Shown here one piece after another: positions 1-5,249 of a DNA stretch of 5,249 bases. The stretch spans positions 1-5,249 of the forward strand of contig JAAZAH010000308.1 of assembly GCA_012514415.1 (NCBI GenBank), given 5' to 3'. The stretch's first letter is position 1, and each line of letters starts with the position of its first letter. The notes beneath the pieces were generated by a model that saw only the letters and a list, made by a program, of their open reading frames with translations, searched no databases and was not told the origin of the DNA. This DNA comes from Sandaracinaceae bacterium (GTDB lineage Bacteria; Myxococcota_A; Polyangia; Polyangiales; Houyiibacteriaceae). A program made the translations under genes and the position numbers.

Positions 1-770
1 TAAAGATCGAAGCGCACATCGAGCAGTTCATAGATCGCATCGATCGTCTTCCGTGTCACATCGACGAATTCGGCCCAGAGCGCGCGGTTTTCGGGATCGC
101 CATCCTGGAGCTTCTTCAACTCGCGCCGCGCGGCTTCGGCAAACTCTTCATCTTCTTTGGCGCGCGCCGAGGCCACTTTATAGACGCGCTCGAGCTCGAC
201 GATGGGATCGGCGTCGAGGGCCGCGCGATCGCCATACTCACGCATCCCGACGATCAGAAGTCCAAATTGCGTCCCCCAATCGCCGAGGTGATTGTCGCGG
301 ATGACTTTATGTCCCCGGAATTCGAGCACACGCGAGATGGCGTCTCCGATGATCGTCGAGCGGAGATGGCCGACGTGCATCTGTTTCGCAATATTCGGCC
401 CCGAAAAGTCGACGACGATGGTCTCGGGCTCGGCTGAGGGCGGAATCGAATCCCGCTCGGCATCTTCGAGCATCTTGAGGAGGAAATCCTCGAGGAATCG
501 CTCAGAGAGGCGAATGTTGACGAAGCCCGGACCGGCGACCTCGGCCGACTCGACGAAATCCTCCGAGCGAAGGTGAGCCGCGATGGCCTCGGCGATCTCG
601 CGCGGCGGCTTGCCCAGTTTCTTCCCGAGCGCCATCGCAGCGTTGAGTTGATAATCGCCAAAGCGCGGGTCTTGAGCGCGGCGAGACATCGCATGCGCAT
701 CCTCGCCAAGAGAGAGCGCCGCCCGGACGGCCTCGGATGCGCGGGCCTCGAGGAACTCTTCGAAAAGCAT
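1..770 (-). CDS. argS: Arginyl-tRNA synthetase, N-terminal part (runs off left edge)
   Basis: Class I aminoacyl-tRNA synthetase that charges tRNA-Arg with arginine in the cytoplasm using ATP. The 256 codons visible start at the ATG at 770-768 and stay open to the window edge. Residues 1-110 fit the ArgRS N-terminal tRNA-binding (Add-1) domain, including FGDYQLNAAMALGKKLG at 37-53. The catalytic domain begins near 118 with DFSGPNIAKQMHVGHLRST (121-139), whose HVGH (132-135) is the ArgRS form of the class I HIGH signature. It is followed by RDNHLGDWGTQFGLL (158-172), a hallmark of ArgRS. The KMSKS-like loop and anticodon-binding domain lie outside the window. The start is fixed by an in-frame TAA (782-780), the stop of the upstream hydrolase, so no longer start is possible; the next Met (28) would cut into the N-terminal domain. 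There is no good Shine-Dalgarno (only GAG three bases before ATG), so translation may be coupled to the hydrolase. Identification is near certain. Confidence 0.97.
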   Translation of the reverse strand, partial: MLFEEFLEARASEAVRAALSLGEDAHAMSRRAQDPRFGDYQLNAAMALGKKLGKPPREIAEAIAAHLRSEDFVESAEVAGPGFVNIRLSERFLEDFLLKMLEDAERDSIPPSAEPETIVVDFSGPNIAKQMHVGHLRSTIIGDAISRVLEFRGHKVIRDNHLGDWGTQFGLLIVGMREYGDRAALDADPIVELERVYKVASARAKEDEEFAEAARRELKKLQDGDPENRALWAEFVDVTRKTIDAIYELLDVRFDL

Positions 771-779
771 GCTCTCGAT

Positions 780-1778
780 TTACGAGGCTCGAGCGGCCTC
801 GTCCACCAAAACCGTGGCGTGCGCTTGGACAAAGCGCGCGATGTCGCTGATGGCCGGGTCGGCTTGAGGGCAGATCGCCGCCATCACGTGGAAGGCGTGG
901 AACATATCTTCAAAGATCTCGAGCTCGCACGGGACACCGGCCGCGTCGGCGCGCTCCTTCACTGCGATCGCATCGTCGCGTAGCCCTTCGATGTCGCCGG
1001 CATGGACGAGCATCGGAGGCAATCCGGAAAAATCGCCATAGACCGGAGAGACGAACGGGTTTTTATGCATCTCGCGCGGCGCATAAAAGCGCGCGAAAGT
1101 CCGCAGCCCGCTCCGCGTCACATAATCCCATTTTGCGTTCTCGAAGATCGAGGGCCGAGAGGTGTCGACATCGACCCAAGGCGAGATTAAAAACGCCGCC
1201 GCGGGGAGCGGGTGCCCGGCGTCCCTTAGACAAAAAAGCGTCGCCAAGGTAAGACCGCCGCCGGCGGAATCCCCACCGATGGCGATCTCGCGCGGGTCGT
1301 AGCCGTCGCGGAGCAGTCCGCGATAGGCGCGGAGCGAGTCTTCGAGCCCCGCTGGGAAAGGATGCTCGGGAGCGAGTCGATATTCGATCGCAAGCACTTT
1401 GCGCTTCGCATGGTGCGCGAGACGATCGATGAGATCGCGATGGCTGCCGACCGAGCCCGCCGCATAACCGCCGCCGTGAAGATAAAAGATGATCCCCTCG
1501 TTACTGATTTCTTTCGGTTCGCAGATCTCAGCGGGGATCCCATGATAATTGAGCCGTGTGAACTCGCCCCCATAACGAAGGGCGCGCCGCGCGGGCGGAT
1601 CCATAATGGTGCGCTGGAGGGAGATGGGGAGGCGCGTCGTAAAGGGAGCGCCGCGGCGCATCACGTTCGCGATCACCTCGAAATCTTCAGTCCATGTCGG
1701 CCGCGTGGGACCGAAGAGGGCGCGTTTTGCGCGGACGATGGGACGGCTCAGCTCCATCAGGCTGCGAATAACATTCAT
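780..1778 (-). CDS. Alpha/beta hydrolase, hormone-sensitive lipase (family IV) esterase
   Basis: Predicted serine esterase or lipase of the bacterial hormone-sensitive-lipase family, 332 residues. Visible motifs are the oxyanion-hole HGGGYAAGS (101-109), YRLAPEHPFPA (133-143), the nucleophile elbow GDSAGGG (169-175, Ser171) and MFHAFH (292-297) with His294 as the catalytic histidine. The acid of the triad should lie in GDIEGLRDDA (261-270). By alignment from memory with the family pattern (xxDPLRD), Glu264 sits where Asp is usual, though Asp262 is another candidate. There is no signal peptide or membrane segment, so it is probably cytoplasmic. Residues 1-60 form a cap-like N-terminal region. 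The start ATG has AGGA 10 bases upstream and GAGA 4 bases upstream. It is transcribed away from the acyl-CoA dehydrogenase and stops 9 bases before argS. The natural substrate cannot be read from the sequence; short- or medium-chain acyl esters or a lactone are typical for the family, and the divergent fatty-acid-type operator is compatible with a lipid-related role. Confidence 0.93.
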   Translation of the reverse strand: MNVIRSLMELSRPIVRAKRALFGPTRPTWTEDFEVIANVMRRGAPFTTRLPISLQRTIMDPPARRALRYGGEFTRLNYHGIPAEICEPKEISNEGIIFYLHGGGYAAGSVGSHRDLIDRLAHHAKRKVLAIEYRLAPEHPFPAGLEDSLRAYRGLLRDGYDPREIAIGGDSAGGGLTLATLFCLRDAGHPLPAAAFLISPWVDVDTSRPSIFENAKWDYVTRSGLRTFARFYAPREMHKNPFVSPVYGDFSGLPPMLVHAGDIEGLRDDAIAVKERADAAGVPCELEIFEDMFHAFHVMAAICPQADPAISDIARFVQAHATVLVDEAARAS

Positions 1779-1818
1779 AAAATCTCTATCCTAAGACTCG
1801 CTACCCAGCGGGTGAATG

Positions 1819-1834
1819 CTTTATAGTGCTAAAG
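1819..1834. promoter_or_regulatory. Palindromic AT-rich element with -10-like hexamers on both strands
   Basis: CTTTATAGTGCTAAAG has perfect 5-base inverted arms (CTTTA/TAAAG) around a 6-base centre. It contains TATAGT (1822-1827) on the plus strand and TATAAA (1825-1820) on the minus strand, either of which could act as a sigma-70 -10 element for the divergent genes. Neither has a good TTGACA-like hexamer 16-18 bases upstream, so the promoter call is tentative. It lies in the only clearly AT-richer stretch of the window, about 40 bases from the hydrolase start codon. Confidence 0.35.
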
Positions 1835-1850
1835 TAGCATGCCTTGGAAC

Positions 1851-1868
1851 TGAATGAATAATCATTCT
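1851..1868. promoter_or_regulatory. FadR-type (TetR family) fatty-acid operator
   Basis: TGAATGAATAATCATTCT is an inverted repeat with perfect arms GAATGA (1852-1857) and TCATTC (1862-1867) around ATAA. It agrees at 17 of 18 positions with the operator consensus I recall for Bacillus subtilis FadR (YsiA), TGAATGAMTANTCATTCA. FadR is the TetR-family repressor of beta-oxidation genes and is released from DNA by long-chain acyl-CoA. The site is 82 bases upstream of the preferred start of an acyl-CoA dehydrogenase, exactly the kind of gene this regulator controls. If transcription begins near the palindrome at 1819-1834, the site would lie just downstream of the plus-strand start point and near the -35 region for the hydrolase, so it could repress both. 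The regulator gene is not in the window. Confidence 0.75.
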
Positions 1869-1906
1869 GGGCTTGACCTATCGGCCGCTCACGACCAAGG
1901 TTCCCG

Positions 1907-1919
1907 CGCGAATTTCGCG
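1907..1919. repeat. Short perfect inverted repeat in the acyl-CoA dehydrogenase leader
   Basis: CGCGAATTTCGCG has 6-base arms (CGCGAA/TTCGCG) around a single T, located 30 bases before the GTG start. The small centre argues against a stable RNA hairpin and more for a protein-binding site or chance, since CG-rich words are common here. No known operator is recognised. Confidence 0.3.
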
Positions 1920-1938
1920 ACGACGACGATACATTATT

Positions 1939-1946
1939 GGAGAGGA
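1939..1946 (+). promoter_or_regulatory. Ribosome binding site deciding the GTG start at 1950
   Basis: GGAGAGGA precedes GTG at 1950-1952; the GGAG core (1939-1942) is spaced 7 bases from the GTG, which is optimal. The in-frame ATG at 1854 has no comparable Shine-Dalgarno and lies inside the FadR-type inverted repeat, so it is unlikely to be the true start. Confidence 0.8.
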
Positions 1947-1949
1947 CCC

Positions 1950-3791
1950 GTGGCCCAACCCATCAACCGTTATAAAGCCGACCTCCGAGACTTCCGCTTC
2001 CTGCTCTTCGAGCACTTCAAGATTCAGGACATCCTCGCCAAGCCGCCCTACGCGGACTGGGGCGAGGACGAGTGCTCCATGGTTCTCGACGAGGTTTATC
2101 GTTTCGCCACCGAAGTCACCGGCCCGCTGAACCCCGTTGGCGATGCAGTCGGTTGCCGCCTCGAGAACGGTCGAGTGATCACTCCCGAAGGCTTCAAGGA
2201 AGCCTGGGAGCAGCTCTGGGAAGCCGGCTGGGCGAGCGTCGGCGCGCCCGTCGAGATGGGCGGTCAAGGTGCGCCCTCGAGCCTTCAGGCGCTCGTCAGC
2301 GAGATGCTAAGCGGCTCAAACACCGCGTTTAACATGTACCCCGGCCTTTCGCTCGGCGCTGCCGAGGTCATCCATCAGTTCGGTACCGAGCGCCAAAAGA
2401 AGCTTTACGTCCCCAAGATGATGGACGGAACCTTCGGCGGGACGATGTGCCTCACCGAGCCGCACGCCGGCTCCGATGTCGGCGCCTCGACCACGACGGC
2501 CATCAAGCGTGAAGACGGCACCTACCTCATCAAGGGCACCAAGATCTTCATCTCTGGCGGCGATCACGACATGGCGGAGAATATCATCCACCTCGTCCTC
2601 GCCCGCATCGAAGGTGCCGCGCCCGGCACCAAGGGTCTTTCGCTCTTCATCGTTCCGCGAATCCGCGTGAACGAAGACGGCAGCCTCGGCGAATACAATG
2701 ACGTCGCCGTCCCGAGCATCGAGGATAAGATGGGCATCAAGGCGTCCGCGACCTGCGTCGTGCAGTTCGGCGATGACGATGCCTGCATCGGTGAGCTCGT
2801 GGGTGAGGTCGAGCATCGCGGCATGAGCCAGATGTTCCTCCTTATGAACTTCGCCCGGATCGGCGTCGGCATCCAGGGCCTCAGCGTCGCCGGGAGCGCG
2901 TACCTGAACGCCCTCGATTACGCGAAGGAGCGGAAGCAAGGCTCGGCCATCGAGGACTTCAAGAACCCCGAAGCGCCGCGCGCCGAGATCATCCGCCACC
3001 CGAATATCCGCCGCGACCTCCTCGATATGAAGGCTCGCGTCGAAGGCATCCGCGCGCTCGTCATCAAGCTGAGCACGCATCAGGATCGCATCGAGGCGCT
3101 CGGCTCGAGCAACGATGAGCTGAAGACCTATCACGAGGGTCAGGTGAACCTGCTCACGCCACTCGTGAAGGCTTACGCTTCCGATCAGGCGTTCCGCGTC
3201 TGTGAGACGGCGATTCAGACCTTCGGCGGTCACGGCTACCTCAAGGATCATCCGGTCGAGCAGTACGCGCGCGACTCGAAGATCTTCAGCATCTACGAGG
3301 GAACGAACGCCATCCAGAGCATGGACCTTGTGGGTCGTAAGCTCGGTCAAGCGGGCGGAAACAACGTCCGCGCCTTCCTCGGCGACATCCAGAAGTTCAT
3401 CGACGCCAATAAGGAGCATCCGGCGCTCAAGGACTCGGTGGCCTCGCTCGCTCGCGCGCACGGCGCGGTCGGTCAGAGCGTCATGCAGTTCCTCGGCTGG
3501 TTCCAGGGAGGCAAGATGGGCTTCATCCCGCTCAACTCCGAGCGCTTCCTCGAGATGATGAGCGAGCTCGCCGTGGGCTGGCTCCTCCTTGAGCAGGCAG
3601 CGATCGCCATCGAGAAGCTCGAGACGGTGCCCGAGAGCCATCCGGATCACGCCTTTTATCTCGGCAAGAAGTACGCGGCGATCTACTTCGCGCTGAACGT
3701 GCTTTCGCTCGTTCCGTCGAAGGCCAGGATCATCGCGACCGCCGACAACAGCCCGAACGAGATCCCGGACGAGGCCTTCGCCACCGTTTGA
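1950..3791 (+). CDS. Acyl-CoA dehydrogenase with N- and C-terminal extension domains (FadE5/DmdC-like)
   Basis: FAD-dependent enzyme that oxidises an acyl-CoA to the trans-2-enoyl-CoA and passes electrons to ETF; 613 residues from the GTG start. Residues 1-35 (PINRYKADLRDFRFLLFEHF at 4-23) match the short N-terminal extension of the large ~600-residue acyl-CoA dehydrogenases. The helical N domain spans about 40-160. The middle beta domain carries MCLTEPHAGSDVG (166-178), and the C-terminal helical domain starts near 290 (RGMSQMFLLMNFARIGVG). FGGHGY is at 425-430, and IYEGTNAIQ (448-456) places the catalytic base at Glu450. Residues about 470-600 form the extra C-terminal domain of this subfamily. 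An upstream in-frame ATG at 1854 would add 32 residues unlike the family; GTG is preferred because of its Shine-Dalgarno and where the family begins. Lysine is almost always AAG, suggesting high expression. Relatives act on fatty acyl-CoAs (FadE5) or methylmercaptopropionyl-CoA (DmdC); chain preference cannot be told. The upstream FadR-type operator favours beta-oxidation. Confidence 0.95.
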   Translation: MAQPINRYKADLRDFRFLLFEHFKIQDILAKPPYADWGEDECSMVLDEVYRFATEVTGPLNPVGDAVGCRLENGRVITPEGFKEAWEQLWEAGWASVGAPVEMGGQGAPSSLQALVSEMLSGSNTAFNMYPGLSLGAAEVIHQFGTERQKKLYVPKMMDGTFGGTMCLTEPHAGSDVGASTTTAIKREDGTYLIKGTKIFISGGDHDMAENIIHLVLARIEGAAPGTKGLSLFIVPRIRVNEDGSLGEYNDVAVPSIEDKMGIKASATCVVQFGDDDACIGELVGEVEHRGMSQMFLLMNFARIGVGIQGLSVAGSAYLNALDYAKERKQGSAIEDFKNPEAPRAEIIRHPNIRRDLLDMKARVEGIRALVIKLSTHQDRIEALGSSNDELKTYHEGQVNLLTPLVKAYASDQAFRVCETAIQTFGGHGYLKDHPVEQYARDSKIFSIYEGTNAIQSMDLVGRKLGQAGGNNVRAFLGDIQKFIDANKEHPALKDSVASLARAHGAVGQSVMQFLGWFQGGKMGFIPLNSERFLEMMSELAVGWLLLEQAAIAIEKLETVPESHPDHAFYLGKKYAAIYFALNVLSLVPSKARIIATADNSPNEIPDEAFATV

Positions 3792-3810
3792 GCCCCGATT
3801 CTCGCGAACG

Positions 3811-3836
3811 ACGCCCCGGAACTCCGGGGCGTTTTT
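3811..3836 (+). terminator. Intrinsic terminator after the acyl-CoA dehydrogenase
   Basis: Stem CGCCCCGG (3812-3819) and CCGGGGCG (3824-3831) with an AACT loop are followed directly by TTTTT (3832-3836). It starts 20 bases after the stop codon. It is a canonical strong GC stem plus U-tract, implying the acyl-CoA dehydrogenase is transcribed as a single gene and that leucine dehydrogenase has its own promoter. Confidence 0.93.
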
Positions 3837-3944
3837 CGTTTACGCCTCGACCTCGAGACGCCCGAGAGAGAATCTTTGCGCGCTGAATCTTGAGCGCTGG
3901 ATTTTTTCTCGCGGGCGGCCCATAAAACGCGACCGGAGTAAGCG
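3837..3944 (+). promoter_or_regulatory. Probable promoter/leader region of leucine dehydrogenase
   Basis: This 108-base gap follows the terminator, so it must hold the promoter if leucine dehydrogenase is expressed independently. I see no convincing -35/-10 pair: TTGAGC at 3890-3895 lacks a good -10 at proper spacing, and CATAAA at 3921-3926 is too far from it. A 9-base near-direct repeat, GCGCTGAAT (3880-3888) and GCGCTGGAT (3894-3902), has a 14-base period. The ribosome binding site is GGAG (3935-3938), 6 bases before the ATG. Confidence 0.4.
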
Positions 3945-5033
3945 ATGATTTTTGAGAAGCTTTCAACGCACGATCACGAACAGGTCCTCTTTTTCCAAGA
4001 TAAATCGGTCGGCCTGAAGGCCATCATCGCAATCCACAACACCGTACTCGGGCCGGCGCTGGGCGGGCTCCGCATGTGGCCTTACGAGACCGAAGAGGCC
4101 GCGCTCCGAGACGCCCTCCGCCTCTCGCGCGGGATGACCTATAAGAACGCGGCAGCCGGCCTCAACATCGGCGGCGGCAAGGCCGTGATCATCGGCGATC
4201 CGGCGAAGGATAAATCGGAGGCGCTCTTTCGCTCCTTTGGGCGCGTCGTCGAGTCGCTCGGCGGGCGCTATATCACGGCCGAAGACGTCGGCGTGAACGT
4301 CGACGATATCGAATATATCTTCCAAGAGACGGCCTATGTGACAGGCGTCCACGAGGTCCATGGCGGCTCGGGCGATCCCTCTCCCTTCACGGCCTTTGGC
4401 GTGATGCAGGGGCTCAAGGCGAGCCTCCAGCGGCGCTTTGGCAACGAAGAGCTCGGCCGCTATAGCTTTGCCGTTCAGGGGCTTGGGCATGTCGGGATGA
4501 AGGTGGTTGAGCATCTGCGCGAGGCGGCTGCCAAGGTCTTTGTCACGGACATCCGCGAGGAGAATGTCCGCCGCGCGGTCGATGAGCTCGGCGCCGAGGC
4601 CGTCTCGCTTGACGATATCTACGATGTCGAAGCCGACGTCTACACACCGGCTGCGCTTGGGGGAACCGTCAACGAACACACCCTCCCCCGCTTCAAGTTC
4701 AAGATCATCTGCGGCGTCGCCAATAACCAGCTCGAGAGCGATGAGGTCGGCGATGAGGTCGAGAGGCGCGGCATCCTCTACGCGCCCGATTATGCCGTGA
4801 ACGCGGGCGGCGTCATGAACGCCTCGCTCGAGCTCGAGGGCTATAATAAAGAGCGCGCGATGCGGCGGATCTCGATGATCTACGGCAACATCACGAGCAT
4901 CTTCGAGATCGCCGAGCGCGACGGCATCCCCACCTATAAAGCGGCCGATCGCCTCGCCGAGGAGCGCATCGCGGCGATGGGGAAGCTGAAGCTCCCGTTC
5001 AGGCCGGCGCATCCCCGCTGGGAGCGGCCGTGA
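3945..5033 (+). CDS. Leucine dehydrogenase (Glu/Leu/Phe/Val dehydrogenase family)
   Basis: NAD-dependent oxidative deamination of leucine, and usually valine and isoleucine, to the 2-oxoacid and ammonia; cytoplasmic, first step of branched-chain amino acid breakdown, reversible. The length of 362 residues is nearly that of Bacillus leucine dehydrogenase. The N-terminal catalytic domain shows GPALGGLRMWPY (36-47), MTYKNAAAGLNIGGGKAVII (64-83) with the substrate lysine Lys67 and catalytic Lys79, and TAEDVGVNVDD (111-121) with Asp114. The Rossmann domain shows VQGLGHVGMKV (177-187, GxGxxG) and VTDI (200-203), whose Asp202 at the end of strand two indicates NAD rather than NADP. ICGVANNQL (255-263) and YAVNAGGVMN (283-292) are further family signatures. 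ATG start with GGAG 6 bases upstream. It stands behind a terminator, so it is probably monocistronic here. Phenylalanine or valine dehydrogenase activity is the main alternative, but the overall pattern resembles leucine dehydrogenase most. Confidence 0.94.
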   Translation: MIFEKLSTHDHEQVLFFQDKSVGLKAIIAIHNTVLGPALGGLRMWPYETEEAALRDALRLSRGMTYKNAAAGLNIGGGKAVIIGDPAKDKSEALFRSFGRVVESLGGRYITAEDVGVNVDDIEYIFQETAYVTGVHEVHGGSGDPSPFTAFGVMQGLKASLQRRFGNEELGRYSFAVQGLGHVGMKVVEHLREAAAKVFVTDIREENVRRAVDELGAEAVSLDDIYDVEADVYTPAALGGTVNEHTLPRFKFKIICGVANNQLESDEVGDEVERRGILYAPDYAVNAGGVMNASLELEGYNKERAMRRISMIYGNITSIFEIAERDGIPTYKAADRLAEERIAAMGKLKLPFRPAHPRWERP

Positions 5034-5035
5034 TG

Positions 5036-5048
5036 AACCTTGAAGGTT
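5036..5048. repeat. Short inverted repeat just after leucine dehydrogenase
   Basis: AACCTTGAAGGTT has 6-base arms (AACCTT/AAGGTT) around one G, starting 3 bases after the TGA stop. It is AT-containing, short-looped and without a U-tract, so it is at best a weak 3'-end hairpin rather than a proven terminator. Confidence 0.3.
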
Positions 5049-5091
5049 AGCTGAGGCGCGCCGCGGGAAGTGTCAGCGTTCCGTGGGCCGA

Positions 5092-5110
5092 TGAATGGGG
5101 TATTCACCCC
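5092..5110. repeat. Two overlapping, mutually exclusive inverted repeats at the stop of the right-edge gene
   Basis: TGAATGGGGTATTCACCCC contains TGAAT (5092-5096)/ATTCA (5102-5106) around GGGGT, and GGGGT (5097-5101)/ACCCC (5106-5110) around ATTC. The two hairpins share bases, so only one can form at a time. The element overlaps the minus-strand stop codon (5106-5104). It lies between two convergent genes and could help terminate either transcript, but there is no U-tract on either side. Confidence 0.35.
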
Positions 5111-5249
5111 AACCGGAGCAACACGCCCTCCTCCTGCTTCAGTATCTTCAGGGTCACCAGCGTAAACGCCCGGCGCTTGGCCTCATTGCCCAGCAGCTCC
5201 AACGACAGCTTCTCATGGTCGGTCATGGCGTCCACCACGGTATCCTCCA
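5104..5249 (-). CDS. C-terminal 47 residues of an unrecognised protein (runs off right edge)
   Basis: Reading leftward from the window edge, an open frame of 47 codons ends at TGA (5106-5104). It contains EDTVVDAMTDHEKLSLELLG (1-20 of the visible part), then NEAKRRAFTLVTLKILKQEE and GVLLRLG. The segment is charged and helical in character, without membrane or signal features. It loosely recalls the C-terminal helical tails of type I restriction HsdR or related helicase proteins, but the resemblance is too weak for a call. Coding is supported by a sensible amino-acid composition and by mostly G/C third positions. Of its 10 leucines, 6 are CTG, 3 TTG and only 1 CTC, and it uses ATA for Ile; the neighbouring genes favour CTC and ATC. 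This suggests a different origin, such as a recently acquired gene. It is convergent with leucine dehydrogenase, 70 bases away. Confidence 0.6.
   Translation of the reverse strand, partial: EDTVVDAMTDHEKLSLELLGNEAKRRAFTLVTLKILKQEEGVLLRLG

Noticed and set aside
254..832. 192-codon minus-strand open frame over the argS start
   Set aside because: It is out of frame with argS, very rich in Arg and Ser, and crosses the hydrolase stop and argS start; the argS frame carries the HVGH and GDWGTQFG signatures.
1810..1820. TGAATG at 1813-1818 as a second FadR half-site
   Set aside because: No matching TCATTC arm occurs at the required distance.
1362..1826. Plus-strand open frame of 154 codons opposite the hydrolase
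   Set aside because: It overlaps the hydrolase gene completely in antisense and lacks recognisable motifs.
1873..1878. TTGACC as a -35 element for the acyl-CoA dehydrogenase
   Set aside because: No acceptable -10 hexamer lies 16-18 bases downstream (GC-rich CAAGGT-like sequence).
2316..3650. 444-codon open frame antisense to the acyl-CoA dehydrogenase
   Set aside because: Its sequence mirrors a strongly supported gene; G/C-rich third positions on the sense strand remove stop codons from the complementary frame. No family motifs and no ribosome binding site context were seen.
3963..5012. 349-codon open frame antisense to leucine dehydrogenase
   Set aside because: It is a shadow of a gene with clear catalytic and NAD-binding motifs; the antisense protein is dominated by repeated Asp/Ala/Val/Arg typical of complementary GC-rich codons.

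Overview
The window is GC-rich bacterial chromosomal DNA with strong preference for C/G-ending codons (CTC, ATC, CGC, GAG). It holds ordinary metabolic genes with no phage, CRISPR or RNA-gene signals. The style of the acyl-CoA dehydrogenase and leucine dehydrogenase is compatible with a Myxococcota/Bradymonadota-type ('deltaproteobacterial') heterotroph. That placement is an impression from protein resemblance and is of low certainty.

Layout: (1) Positions 1-770, minus strand, carry the N-terminal 256 residues of arginyl-tRNA synthetase (argS), which runs off the left edge. (2) Positions 780-1778, minus strand, carry a hormone-sensitive-lipase-family alpha/beta hydrolase. Its stop codon lies only 9 bases before argS, so the two probably share a transcript. 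(3) Positions 1779-1949 are an AT-richer divergent control region. It contains a near-perfect match to the fatty-acid-responsive FadR (TetR-family) operator described in Bacillus, plus a bidirectional -10-like palindrome. (4) Positions 1950-3791, plus strand, carry a 613-residue multi-domain acyl-CoA dehydrogenase, best started at a GTG with a strong Shine-Dalgarno sequence, and followed by a classical intrinsic terminator. (5) Positions 3945-5033, plus strand, carry a complete leucine (branched-chain amino acid) dehydrogenase. (6) Positions 5104-5249, minus strand, carry the last 47 codons of an unrecognised protein whose leucine codons (CTG/TTG) differ sharply from the CTC-rich neighbours.

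How they fit together: the acyl-CoA dehydrogenase performs the first oxidation of beta-oxidation. Leucine dehydrogenase deaminates branched-chain amino acids to 2-oxoacids that also feed acyl-CoA catabolism. The hydrolase may release acids from esters. The operator in the divergent region suggests that the acyl-CoA dehydrogenase, and perhaps the hydrolase (and argS by read-through), is controlled by acyl-CoA through a FadR-like repressor encoded elsewhere. I found no convincing new multi-gene system. The most notable items are the FadR-type operator, the start-site revision it supports, and the compositional break at the right edge.
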